A stretch of 64,000 nucleotides of DNA from Desulfacinum infernum DSM 9756 (GTDB taxonomy: Bacteria > Desulfobacterota > Syntrophobacteria > Syntrophobacterales > DSM-9756): assembly GCF_900129305.1 (NCBI RefSeq), contig NZ_FQVB01000003.1, forward strand, positions 1 to 64,000. The letters run 5' to 3'. The notes under the pieces were generated by a model. It searched no databases. It worked only from the letters and a program-made list of their open reading frames with translations, and had not been told where the DNA came from. Position numbers and translations under genes: made by a program. Each line of letters starts with the position of its first letter. The first letter of the stretch is position 1. This document shows positions 23,026 through 32,100 of this stretch, in pieces.

Positions 23026-24837
23026 ATGGATGAGATGCCGCGCACGCTGAGTGGTTTCGGGGTCTCGCCGGGCATTGCCATCGGCAAGGCCTTCCTGGTG
23101 GACCAAAGCCACATCCGCATTCCGTTCCATACCCTGACGAGCGACGAGCAGGTGGCCCGGGAATGCGCCCGGTTCGAGGACGCGGTGGCCCGGACCGAAC
23201 AGGATCTGGAGGCCATCAAGCAGTCCATCCACCCGGACCTGAAAGAACATGTCCACATCCTGGAAGCCCACCAACTGATCCTGAGGGACCGGCTTCTCTA
23301 CGACCAGACCCTGGACTTCATCCGCAAGGAACGCTTGAACGCCTTGTGGGCCCTGAAAAAGTCCCTCAACAAGATCACGGAACTCTTCCAGTCCATGGAA
23401 GACGAATACATCCGCAACCGGGTGACGGACGTGAGCAATGTGGGCGAGCAGGTGATGCGCCACCTGGCCGGCCGAAAGGCCAAGGCCTTCGACGAGATCC
23501 GCGAGCGGGTCATCATCGTGGCCCAGGACATCTCCCCGGCCGACGCCGCCCAGATCCAGCTGGAAAAGACCCTGGGCTTCATCACCGACATGGGCGGGCG
23601 CACCTCCCACACCTCCATCATCGCCCGGGCCCTGGGCATTCCCGCCATCGTGGGGGCCGAACGGGCGACCCGCGCCATCCGCACCGGCGATCTTCTGATC
23701 CTGGACGGAAGCAACGGCACCATCCTGATCAACCCCACCGAGGAACAGATCAGCTTCTATTACGAGCTCCAGGACGCACTGGAAACCTATCTCAAGGAGA
23801 TCTCCCGCAAGGCCCATCTGCCCGCCTGCACCCAGGACGGCCACAAGATCAATGTGGAAGCCAACATCGAGCTGCTGGAAGAGGTGGTGGCCGCCAAGGA
23901 CCACGGTGCCGAGGCCATCGGTCTTTACCGCACCGAGTTTTCCTTCATGAACCGGACGGTGCAACCCACCGAGGAAGAGCTCTACCACGAATACCGGGAG
24001 CTGGCGGAACTCATGGCGCCACTGCCCGTCACCATGCGCACCCTGGACCTGGGGGCCGAAAAGATGGGGCGGTGGCACCCCCGGATCGACCAGCAGAACC
24101 CGGCCCTGGGCCTTCGCGCCATCCGGTTGTGCCTCCGCCATGTGGATCTTTTCAAGACCCAGCTCCGGGCGATCCTGAGAGCCAGCGCCTCCACACGCAA
24201 TATCCGACTCATGTTCCCGCTCATCTCCGGAGTGGGGGAACTGAAGAGAACCAAGGCCATTCTGGAAGAAGTGAAATCGGAATTGCGAAGCGAAGGCCGG
24301 GACTTCGACGACAAGATGCCGGTGGGGGTGATGATCGAGGTGCCGTCGGCGGTGGCGGTGGCCGACATGCTGGCCGAAGAGGCGGATTTTTTCAGCATCG
24401 GCACCAACGATCTCATCCAGTACACCTTGGCCATTGATCGCGTGAACGAGCATGTGGCCCATTTGTTCGACCCCTTGCACCCGGCGGTCCTGCGCCTTAT
24501 AAGGCAGGTGGTCGCCACGGCGCACAAGGCGGGCATCCCGGTGACGGTGTGCGGGGAGATGGCCGGCGAGCCCCTCTACGTGCCCATCCTGCTGGGCCTG
24601 GAGCTGGACTGCCTGAGCATGAACCCTCAGGCCATTCCCCGGGTGAAGAATCTTCTCCGCCGGGCGCAGCTTTCCGAATGCCGCCGGTTCGTGGCGGAAG
24701 CCCTCAAGATGCGGACCGCGGCGGAGATCCGCGAGGCGCTCCAGGACATGGTGCTTCGGGTCTTTCCCGAGGAGTTCAAGTTCTTCGACCCCGAGGCACT
24801 GCAGCCCAAGTACCGCTCGGGCGAACAGTACGTGTGA
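23026..24837 (+). CDS. ptsI: Phosphoenolpyruvate-protein phosphotransferase (enzyme I)
   Basis: 603 aa, slightly longer than E. coli EI (575). The phosphorylated histidine is His195 in GGRTSHTSIIAR; the HPr-binding helical domain precedes it, and the PEP-binding TIM-barrel domain follows with GLYRTEFSFMNR, MRTLDLGAEK, IGTNDLIQYTLAIDR and the catalytic cysteine in TVCGEMAGEP. It transfers phosphate from PEP to HPr. It is nine bp upstream of smpB, which may be co-transcribed. The enzyme is complete even though no transporter subunits are nearby. Confidence 0.96.
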   Translation: MDEMPRTLSGFGVSPGIAIGKAFLVDQSHIRIPFHTLTSDEQVARECARFEDAVARTEQDLEAIKQSIHPDLKEHVHILEAHQLILRDRLLYDQTLDFIRKERLNALWALKKSLNKITELFQSMEDEYIRNRVTDVSNVGEQVMRHLAGRKAKAFDEIRERVIIVAQDISPADAAQIQLEKTLGFITDMGGRTSHTSIIARALGIPAIVGAERATRAIRTGDLLILDGSNGTILINPTEEQISFYYELQDALETYLKEISRKAHLPACTQDGHKINVEANIELLEEVVAAKDHGAEAIGLYRTEFSFMNRTVQPTEEELYHEYRELAELMAPLPVTMRTLDLGAEKMGRWHPRIDQQNPALGLRAIRLCLRHVDLFKTQLRAILRASASTRNIRLMFPLISGVGELKRTKAILEEVKSELRSEGRDFDDKMPVGVMIEVPSAVAVADMLAEEADFFSIGTNDLIQYTLAIDRVNEHVAHLFDPLHPAVLRLIRQVVATAHKAGIPVTVCGEMAGEPLYVPILLGLELDCLSMNPQAIPRVKNLLRRAQLSECRRFVAEALKMRTAAEIREALQDMVLRVFPEEFKFFDPEALQPKYRSGEQYV

Positions 24838-24846
24838 GGCGTTGGC

Positions 24847-25332
24847 ATGGCGCAAAAAAAGAACCGGGACCCGGACGGCATCAAGATCGTCTGTCAGAAC
24901 AAGAAGGCGCGGCACGATTTCGAGATCGTGGAAACGGTCGAAGCGGGCATGGTGCTCCAGGGAACGGAAGTGAAATCCCTGCGGGAGGGCCGGGCCAACC
25001 TGAAGGACAGCTACGCCAAGATCAAGGGGGAGGAGATCTGGCTCTACGACGTGCACATCAGCCCCTACCCTCACGCTTCGTACAACAACCACGAACCGGA
25101 ACGGACCCGGAAGCTCCTGTTGCACAAGCGGGAGATCCGGCGTCTCATGGGCAAGACCCACGAAAAAGGCCTCACCCTGGTGCCCCTCAAGATCTATTTC
25201 CGGAAGGGCAAGGCCAAGGTGGAGCTGGCCCTGGCCCGCGGCAAGAAGGCTTACGACAAGCGGGAAAGGATCAAGAAGAAGGAGGAGGCCCGGGAGATGG
25301 ACCGTCTCCGGAAGAAGTACAACATCGGGTGA
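24847..25332 (+). CDS. smpB: SsrA-binding protein SmpB
   Basis: 161 aa beta-barrel RNA-binding protein that delivers tmRNA to stalled ribosomes. Conserved [17 protein letters not shown] near the start, [18 protein letters not shown], and the basic C-terminal tail ([20 protein letters not shown]). The tmRNA gene itself lies 119 bp downstream on the same strand with its own promoter, so both halves of trans-translation are adjacent. Confidence 0.96.
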   Translation: MAQKKNRDPDGIKIVCQNKKARHDFEIVETVEAGMVLQGTEVKSLREGRANLKDSYAKIKGEEIWLYDVHISPYPHASYNNHEPERTRKLLLHKREIRRLMGKTHEKGLTLVPLKIYFRKGKAKVELALARGKKAYDKRERIKKKEEAREMDRLRKKYNIG

Positions 25333-25388
25333 CGGCACCCTTCCGGCCCGTTCGGAAAATCTTTCGGCAACGTCGGGATGGAAACCGG

Positions 25389-25417
25389 TTGACCCGGCTC
25401 CATCCGATGATTATTAT
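25389..25417 (+). promoter_or_regulatory. Promoter of the tmRNA gene
   Basis: TTGACC, a 17-bp spacer, then TATTAT, ending 34 bp before the mature tmRNA 5' end. Strong match and correct placement for a short processed leader. Confidence 0.75.
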
Positions 25418-25451
25418 CTGAATGCTTGAAACGATAACCAGTCACCTACGA

Positions 25452-25808
25452 GGGGGCGAAAAGGGTTCGACGGAGGTAGTGAAGCTTAAGGCGCATGCCG
25501 GGGGTCCTGACCGCCCGTTATCCGGTTGGGGTTAAAGACAAACGCAGACGACTATGCGTATGCCGCAGCCGCTTAAAGCGGCTGCCGTTCCGTCGGCCTG
25601 AGCCCGTAGGGCCGAACGGGGCGTCGACTCCACGGGATAGCTTCCGCGGCTTCGCCCGCAGCCAAGGAAGCGAAAATTCAGCGGGCTAGCTACCGAGGGA
25701 TCCGGTCACGGGGAGCCCGAGGGCGCGAAAGCCAGATCCGTGACTAAGCATGTAGGGCCTTAAGTGGAATGCCTTCGGACGCGGGTTCGATTCCCGCCGC
25801 CTCCACCA
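25452..25808 (+). ncRNA. ssrA: tmRNA
   Basis: 357 nt. The 5' GGGGGCG pairs with the 3' CGCCTCC, followed by A and an encoded CCA. The 5' AAAGGGTTCGACGG and 3' GGGTTCGATTCCC T arm are canonical. The tag frame ends at TAA 25574-25576 and its visible tail reads NADDYAYAAAA, with ACA at 25538-25540 as a possible resume codon; the exact resume codon is inferred. It lies just after smpB. A repeat-bordered element begins at the last bases of the gene. Confidence 0.95.
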
Positions 25809-26013
25809 GCCTTCGCTTCGAGCGAAGCGAGTAAGCGAAGGCTGTCGCGCCGGAGCCGCAGGCGAAGGCGGACCATAACTCCAACAACATGCCTTGTGCT
25901 CGAAGCTACGGCTCGGCTCGCCAGCACCCAAGATCGCCCCATCCAGTCCGTGCCTTTCGACTCTTCATCCTTCCGCGAGCAGCTCCCAGCGACTTCGCTT
26001 CGAGCGAAGCGAC
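25807..26013 (+). repeat. Stem-loop repeats abutting the tmRNA 3' end
   Basis: The first inverted repeat has 12-bp arms, CAGCCTTCGCTT (25807-25818) and AAGCGAAGGCTG (25833-25844). Its inner part, CTTCGCTTCGAGCGAAGCGA, recurs almost unchanged at about 25991-26010, just before the GIY-YIG domain. The two copies bracket about 170 bp with no gene. The first arm uses the terminal CA of the tmRNA, so the element sits exactly at the RNA gene's end. Confidence 0.75.
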
Positions 26014-26274
26014 CAAACCAAGGCTGGACGTGAATTTTTCCGCGTCTACATCCTCCGCTCGGAAAGTCACCCGGACCGCCATTACGTGGGATTCACCGAA
26101 AACCTGGAAAAGCGCCTGCAGGCCCATAACAACGACCGGTGCCGCCACACGGCCAAGTTTCGCCCGTGGTTCATCAAGACAGTCGTGGCCTTTGCTGACC
26201 GGGAGAGAGCCCTGAGTTTCGAACGGTACCTGAAATCCCCCTCCGGACGGGCCTTCGCCAAGAAACGCCTGTAA
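25894..26274 (+). CDS. GIY-YIG domain endonuclease, single-domain
   Basis: The recognisable domain covers 26041-26274 (about 78 aa): RVYILRSESHPDRHYVGFTE carries GIY-like and YVG motifs, the following region has KRLQAHN with the catalytic arginine position, and the C-terminus is ALSFERYLKSPSGRAFAKK with the glutamate. Such small YhbQ/UPF0213-like proteins are probable nucleases of unknown physiological role. The frame is open back to a TTG at 25894, but that part is translated repeat and has no ribosome binding site, so the true start is uncertain and the gene may be 5'-truncated. It lies directly behind the stem-loops on the tmRNA. Confidence 0.7.
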   Translation: MCSKLRLGSPAPKIAPSSPCLSTLHPSASSSQRLRFERSDQTKAGREFFRVYILRSESHPDRHYVGFTENLEKRLQAHNNDRCRHTAKFRPWFIKTVVAFADRERALSFERYLKSPSGRAFAKKRL

Positions 26275-26460
26275 CTCCAACCTCCCCGTTTTTCCCCTTT
26301 TCCGGATATTTCACCGCCCCTTCAACGGCGGGCTTAAACCGATACTTATAAGCGATACGGTGCTCATGTTGCTTGTAGAAAGAGTGCCCGCCGCGCTACG
26401 ATTCGCCGACAAGATGGACCGCCGCCGAAACGCCGCAAGAAACTCTTGGGGGAATGATTC

Positions 26461-26829
26461 ATGGAATCCATCAAATCCGCGTTTCGCCATTTGACGTTGG
26501 AAGACCTGCGAGAGTGGGCGGGCTCCAAGATATTCGATCGAGGCAAAGGGTACATCAAGAGAGTCTCCCAGCCTTCCCGCACCGACAACGGCCACCTAGT
26601 CGCCTGGGTGAAGGGCACGGATCAATATGCGACGTGGGTTCGCTACGAGGAAGGTGGAAATTTCGAACATGGCTGCACGTGCCCTTATAACGATTGGGGC
26701 CCCTGCAAGCATACCGTTGCCGTGGTGCTGGCGGCTGCCGACCGCCTGAAGGAAGGATCGGACCTCCGCCGCCTGATGGAGGTGCTGGCCGATCTGGAAG
26801 GCCGAAGCAAAACACCGCTGCTCAAGTAA
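26461..26829 (+). CDS. SWIM zinc-finger protein, short
   Basis: 122 aa. The centre has the SWIM pattern CxCx(n)CxH as CTCPYNDWGPCKH (about residues 72-84), preceded by RGKGYIKRVSQ and a beta-rich WVRYEEGG segment. SWIM domains bind zinc and probably nucleic acid or protein. Most related proteins carry this domain at the N-terminus of a longer protein; here translation ends 38 residues after it, so the gene may be truncated or a minimal form. A GGGGGAA element precedes the ATG. Function unknown. Confidence 0.75.
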   Translation: MESIKSAFRHLTLEDLREWAGSKIFDRGKGYIKRVSQPSRTDNGHLVAWVKGTDQYATWVRYEEGGNFEHGCTCPYNDWGPCKHTVAVVLAAADRLKEGSDLRRLMEVLADLEGRSKTPLLK

Positions 26830-26884
26830 CCGGCATACATGTTGGAAGCGCCCCATTTGGGTTCGATTTCGAGGATCTGGGGAT

Positions 26885-27529
26885 ATGACGCCCGAGACGC
26901 CCGGTCGTCACCGCCGTTCCATTCGTTTGAAGGGATATGATTATTCCCAGGCAGGGGCCTATTTTGTGACCCTCTGCACCCACGGCCGGGCGTGCGTGTT
27001 TGGCGAAATCGTCCATGGGCAGATGCGGTTGAACGATGCGGGACGCATTGTGGCGGATGAATGGATGAAAACCGCCGATATCCGCCGTGAAATCGAATTG
27101 GATCAATGGGTGGTGATGCCGAACCATTTTCACGGGATTGTTTGGATATGCCGGATCGATGGTGTGGACGACGCCGGTTGTAGGGGCGACCGGCCGGTCG
27201 CCCCTACATGGCCGGTCGCCCCGACGTGGCGGGTCGCCCCTACGGGAACGGCAACGGGACCCCGGCCACGATCATTGGGGGCGTTGATGGCCGGATTCAA
27301 ATCCGCCGTCACAAAACGCATCAATGAATTGCGCAGGACCCCCGGCGCCAAATTGTGGCAACGCAACTATTGGGAACACATCATCCGCAACGACGATGAA
27401 TTGAACCGCATCCGCCAATACATCATCGACAACCCGATGAAATGGGAATCGGACCCAAATTACACCGGCACTCGACCGTCCGTGCGGGAACCGGTCGCGC
27501 CATACGGGGAGGAATCCTGGATGGTGTGA
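26885..27529 (+). CDS. REP-associated tyrosine transposase (RAYT, Y1_Tnp family)
   Basis: 214 aa. RRSIRLKGYDYSQAGAYFVT at the start is typical of the family, the HUH metal motif is HFH in VVMPNHFHGIVW, and the catalytic tyrosine lies in IRQYIIDNPMKW. These IS200/IS605-related enzymes nick single-stranded REP hairpins. Between them an in-frame insertion (about residues 97-120, with GDRPVAPTWPVAPTWRVAPT) is the translation of palindromic REP copies, one identical to a copy just after the stop codon. The RAYT thus carries its probable substrate inside its own reading frame. All catalytic residues remain, so it may still be active. Confidence 0.85.
   Translation: MTPETPGRHRRSIRLKGYDYSQAGAYFVTLCTHGRACVFGEIVHGQMRLNDAGRIVADEWMKTADIRREIELDQWVVMPNHFHGIVWICRIDGVDDAGCRGDRPVAPTWPVAPTWRVAPTGTATGPRPRSLGALMAGFKSAVTKRINELRRTPGAKLWQRNYWEHIIRNDDELNRIRQYIIDNPMKWESDPNYTGTRPSVREPVAPYGEESWMV
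27180..27207. repeat. REP palindrome inside the RAYT gene
   Basis: Perfect 28-bp palindrome: GTAGGGGCGACCGG and its exact complement. A partial copy (GGTCGCCCC) and another CGCCCCTAC end follow up to 27242, all kept in frame. Confidence 0.9.
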
Positions 27530-27534
27530 TGGAT

Positions 27535-27562
27535 GTAGGGGCGACCGGCCGGTCGCCCCTAC
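27535..27562. repeat. REP palindrome 3' of the RAYT gene
   Basis: Identical over all 28 bp to the palindrome at 27180-27207, beginning 6 bp after the stop codon. Could also act as a transcription terminator-like hairpin, but no T run follows. Confidence 0.9.
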
Positions 27563-27622
27563 ATGGCCGGGCGTCCCATGGCCGGGCGTCCCATGGCCGG
27601 GCGTCCCATGGCCGGGCGTCCC
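27563..27622 (+). repeat. Four perfect 15-bp tandem repeats
   Basis: Unit ATGGCCGGGCGTCCC repeated exactly four times, starting at the end of the palindrome. The unit resembles a degenerate half of the REP sequence. Confidence 0.9.
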
Positions 27623-27715
27623 GACACGGCGTTCCTCGGGGGGTCCAAAAACGTTACAATGAAAAAAATCCGGTTTCAGATATTCAGGTAGGATGGACCA
27701 CAAGGGGCCCCGCCC

Positions 27716-28702
27716 ATGACGGAACAGCAGATCCGCGAGCGCATCCGGGAATTCACGCGACTGCCGGCCCCGGCCGTATTGAGGATCCACACGGACACCA
27801 CCCAGTTCATGGACATCCGCGCCGGGGACTGCATCCTGGTGGAAGACCGGATCTTTTATGTTCGAGGCGAGGAGTTCGAAGGCCGTTTCGGACTGGACGG
27901 GGAGCCCAAGTTCTGGGTCAAACGGGTGGTGGACCTGGCCGACGGCTCGCGAAAGATCGTGAAGCTGGCCTTCTTCGAATCCTTCCACATGCGGCTCGGT
28001 GAAGAGCGCATCCGCTGTTTTCGGAGCCCTCACAAGGAATCCCGCATTCTGGAAAAGACCGCCGGGGATGTGCGGTTCATGCAGGGCCGAACTTTCTACG
28101 ACACCGCCGGAAACCCGGTTCGCGTCCTCGAGCGCATCTCCGGAAAGCCCTTCTACGACATCGTCCTCCACCTGGACATGGACCACGAGACCTACTACTA
28201 CGAGGTCTTCCCCGCCATCTTCTCCAACCTTATGAAGGCCTTCTACGCCGTCCGCGACCTGCATCGGGAAGGGGAGATCCACGGGGACATCCGAAACGAC
28301 CACCTGCTGGTGGAATCGGGAACCGGACGCTACCGCTGGATCGACTTCGATTACACCTTCGACTGGCCCGGCCAGCCCTACGGCGTGGATCTCTTCGGCC
28401 TGGGAAACATCCTGCTCTTCGCCGCGGGCATGGGCTTTCACACCCTGCACGATCTCCAACGTCCCGATTCCCCCCACCGCCATGTGGTACCGGACCTTCG
28501 CGACGAGGACTTTTCCCTCTTCTTTCCCCACCGCCTCATGAATCTCAAGAAGATCTTTCCCCACATCCGGGAGAGCCTCAACAAGGTCCTCATGCATTTC
28601 GCCACGGGCGCGGAAGTCTTCTACGAGTCGGCCCAGGAGATGGTGGAGGATCTGGAAATCTGTTTTCGATCTTTCTTGTGGGAGGTGCCCCATGGAGCAT
28701 AA
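27716..28702 (+). CDS. Protein kinase-like phosphotransferase
   Basis: 328 aa. Residues about 188-195 read IHGDIRND, a match to the kinase catalytic loop (HxDxxxxN with GD instead of RD), followed by WIDFDYTFD at about 208-216 where the DFG motif is expected. The N-terminal 100 residues look like a compact beta-rich lobe (FMDIRAGDCILVEDRIFYV) and a possible lysine lies in FWVKRVVDL. It could phosphorylate protein or a small molecule; I do not know a named orthologue. It overlaps the universal stress protein gene by 11 bp and the Lon-like protease follows, so the three are probably one operon. Confidence 0.65.
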   Translation: MTEQQIRERIREFTRLPAPAVLRIHTDTTQFMDIRAGDCILVEDRIFYVRGEEFEGRFGLDGEPKFWVKRVVDLADGSRKIVKLAFFESFHMRLGEERIRCFRSPHKESRILEKTAGDVRFMQGRTFYDTAGNPVRVLERISGKPFYDIVLHLDMDHETYYYEVFPAIFSNLMKAFYAVRDLHREGEIHGDIRNDHLLVESGTGRYRWIDFDYTFDWPGQPYGVDLFGLGNILLFAAGMGFHTLHDLQRPDSPHRHVVPDLRDEDFSLFFPHRLMNLKKIFPHIRESLNKVLMHFATGAEVFYESAQEMVEDLEICFRSFLWEVPHGA

Positions 28703-29144
28703 AGTGCTGGTGGGCATCGATTGCTCACCCAACGCGGAGCGCGCCGTGGACTACGTGGGGACTCTCCTGCGCGTCCACGATCAGGTCCGAATCACCCTCC
28801 ACCATGTGCTCACGGCCCCCTCGGCGGACATCCTACCGGACGGCCACAAGCGGCGCCGGGCCCTGGAGGAGCGGCGGGAGCGGGCTTTGCGGCAACTGGA
28901 AGCCATGGCCCAGCGGCTGGTGGAACGCGGCATTCCCCGGGACCGCATCCGACTCCAGGTGCAGGAGTGCGAAAAGGGGGAAGGCATCGCCCGGCTGCTC
29001 CTGGAAGAACAGCGGCGGGGCGGCTACCAGACCGTGGTGGTGGGACGCCGCGGCATGAGCAAGCGGGAGGAATTCCTGTTCGGGAGCGTTTCCAGCAAGA
29101 TCGTACGGGAAGCCCGGAACTGCACGGTCTGGGTGGTGCAATGA
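28692..29144 (+). CDS. Universal stress protein (UspA family)
   Basis: 150 aa alpha/beta protein. It opens with KVLVGIDCSPNAERAVDYV, has the helical middle (ALRQLEAMAQRLVERGI) and the ATP-binding style C-terminal motif VVVGRRGMSKREEFLFGSVSSKIV (G-2x-G-9x-G-S/T). Such proteins bind ATP or act as stress regulators. Translation is coupled to the kinase-like gene before it, and a Lon-like protease starts 28 bp after it. Confidence 0.92.
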   Translation: MEHKVLVGIDCSPNAERAVDYVGTLLRVHDQVRITLHHVLTAPSADILPDGHKRRRALEERRERALRQLEAMAQRLVERGIPRDRIRLQVQECEKGEGIARLLLEEQRRGGYQTVVVGRRGMSKREEFLFGSVSSKIVREARNCTVWVVQ

Positions 29145-29172
29145 CGCAAACCGCAGGTGCGAGGTCCAGTCC

Positions 29173-32100
29173 ATGTTCCCCATGAGCTTTGAAAGACAGA
29201 TCCTGGAGGGGCTGCCCTATCCCGATGACGAGGCGGTCCAGCGCGTGACGAAGCTGCTGTTCTCCTTGGTGGAGTCGAAGATCATCCCCGATTTCCGGAC
29301 GCGCCGCGGGACCGACAGCCGCCAGGCCGCCCGGCTGACCTCCAAGATCCAGATCCAGCGCCTGGAAGACGAAGAACGCACCATCGCTCCCCTGAGCCTG
29401 CTCCTGAAGCGCCAGGACATGCGGGTCATCGCCCTCCACGAGCGGCTGTTCGACTACCTGGTCTTCGTGCTTCCCACGGATTCCCGCGGACTGATGTCCG
29501 AAGGAGGCACGGAGGAAAGGAAGGTTCTGGCCTTCGCCCAGTTCGTGTTGCGCCACCAGGTGGAACACTGCCTCTACCCGGAAGCCTCCGAGGCGGACGT
29601 GATCCGCTCGGATGTGGCCTTCGCTCTGGAGATGGCCCAGGAAGACCCCACGTTCTACCGGCTGCTCACGGCGATCCTGAGCGATGAGATGGTGGGATTG
29701 CGCGGCGGGGACTATTTGGTGCTCTTCGACGCCGCCCGAAAGAACGCCGCCCTGGAACCCCACATCTACCGCATGACCCAGCGGGCCGCCGGGTGGGTGG
29801 CGGATCTGCCCGAAAACCTCTTCCAGGAGACGCTGGTCACCCTGGGACTGGACTGCCGGGCCCGCGCCTTGGGTGAATGCTGGAACCGAAGCCGCCTTAC
29901 GAGCCTTTCACTCCTGGAACGATCCGGATTCGTCCGCAAGATGGCCTCGGGTTTCCAGGCCGTCCTGAAGGACAACCAGGAAAAGGCCTTCGACACCTTC
30001 TCCGCCTTCAAGGACCGGTGGGGCCTCATGGGCCTCTTCCACGAACTGGGCATCCCCCAGGACAAGATGGAAGGAAAGGACCCCGCCGGGCTCTTCCACA
30101 TCTTTTCCGACCGCATCAAGGAATTTCTGAAGTCCACGGAACCGGGGGTGAAGGCTCCCGTTCCCGCGGCGCCCCTTCCGCTGGCGCCGGAAGCCGCCGG
30201 CACCAAGAGCCTGCGGGACCGGATCGAGGACGCCAAGAAGGACCCCGCCTTTCCGCCGCAGGTGATCGAACTCATCGAAAAGAACAAGACCCACGCCGTG
30301 GGACACAGTGGAGCCAAGTACAGCGAACTGATCGAAACGCTGTTGGCCATCCCCTGGAAGAAGATCCGCCCCATCACGGTGAGCCCGCAGGAGTTCGAAG
30401 AGGGGCTGCACCGCACCCACTACGGGCTGGAGCGGCCCAAGGACCGGGTGTGCGACTTCTTCGCCAACCTGATCCGGCGCTACCGCCGGTTCGATCCCGA
30501 CGATGCGGGATCGTGGCAGAGAACCGGGTCCGCCTTCCTCTTCGTGGGACCTCCGGGAGTGGGGAAGACCTCGCTGGCCATCTCCATGGCGCAGAATCTG
30601 GGCATTCCCTACCACAAGATCAGCCTGGGGGGCATGCGCGACGAATCGGATCTTCGCGGCCACGGCTTCACCTACGAAGGGTCCAAGCCCGGGGCCATCG
30701 TGCAGGGACTCATCAAGATGGGGTGCATGAACGGCATGTTCATCCTGGACGAGGCGGACAAGACGGAAAAGTTCGCCATCGCCACCCTGCTGGAGATCCT
30801 GGACCCCGAGCAAAACCACCTCTTCCACGACAAGTACACGCAGACCACGGTGGACATCGACCTTTCCAACTGCCATTTCGTGCTCACCGCCAACACGCTG
30901 GAAACGGTCCCGCCCCCCGTGGTGAACCGCTGCGAAGTGGTCTTCCTGGACCGCTACAGCGTGGAGGAAAAGGTGGCCATCGCCCGCCGGCACCTGATCG
31001 GCCGGGTGCGCAGGCGCTACGACATCCGGGAGGACGAAATCGCCTTCGACCCCGACGAGGAAAGGGAGCTGATCGCCCACCTGGTCCGGGAATACACCCA
31101 TGAGCCGGGAGTCCGGGAACTGGAACGGCTCCTCCGGACCCTCTTTTTCCGGATTCAGCGAAAGGAGCTGGACGCGGAGGCGCCCAAGCCCATTCTCATC
31201 ACGCGCCGCAAGATCAAGGAATATCTCGACACCCCCAGTCGTCCCTGGAAGATCAACGAGGAGGACCGGGTGGGCGAGATGCTGGCCCTGGGGGTCAACG
31301 TGGAACGGGGCCTGGGATCCATCATTCCCATTCAGGCCACCCGGATTCACATCGGCGCCAAGGTCCCTTTGGAAAGCCCCACGGGATATCTCAGCCTGGT
31401 CCATGCCACGGGAAACATCGAAAAGGTCATGGACGAAAGCCGCAAGGTGGCCACCACGGGCATCCTTTACTGCGCCGAAGATCTGGGGATCGACGCGGAG
31501 GCCATGGGAGATCCCATCCATTTGCACTTCATGGGGGGATCCACCCCGAAGGACGGGCCTTCGGCCGGCGGGGCCATTGCCCTGGCCCTGGCGTCCACCC
31601 TTTCCGGCCGGGCCGTGCGGCGGGACGTGGCCATGACCGGAGAGATCGACACCCAGGGGCGCATCACGGCCGTGGGCGGCATCGCCATCAAGCTGGAAGC
31701 GGCGGTGGACGCGGGCTGCACCACCTTCATCCTGCCCACCAAGAACCTGACGGGCGACGACAGCATCGACCGGCTGCCTTCGGCCCTGAAAAAAGAGCTC
31801 CAGATCCTCACCTACGACCAGTGGGCGGGAGTCCATGAGCCTTTCCAATACGGCCGCCATGTGCTCCAGGTGGTGGCGGTGGACCACGTGGTCCAGGCGG
31901 CCCACATCGCCTTCCTGGACCCCGGGGAGCTGGAACGCACTTGCGGCACCCTCCTTCCTCTGGCCGACGCCGTCCGAGAGGTCCTCGCCGACCCCGGCGC
32001 CGTCCATTCCCGCCGCCTCACGGCCCTCTTCGTCAAGAACCCCGACGAGATCCCTGTGGAGATGATCCGGAGGTTGCAGGAAAACGGGCGAAGGTGCCTC

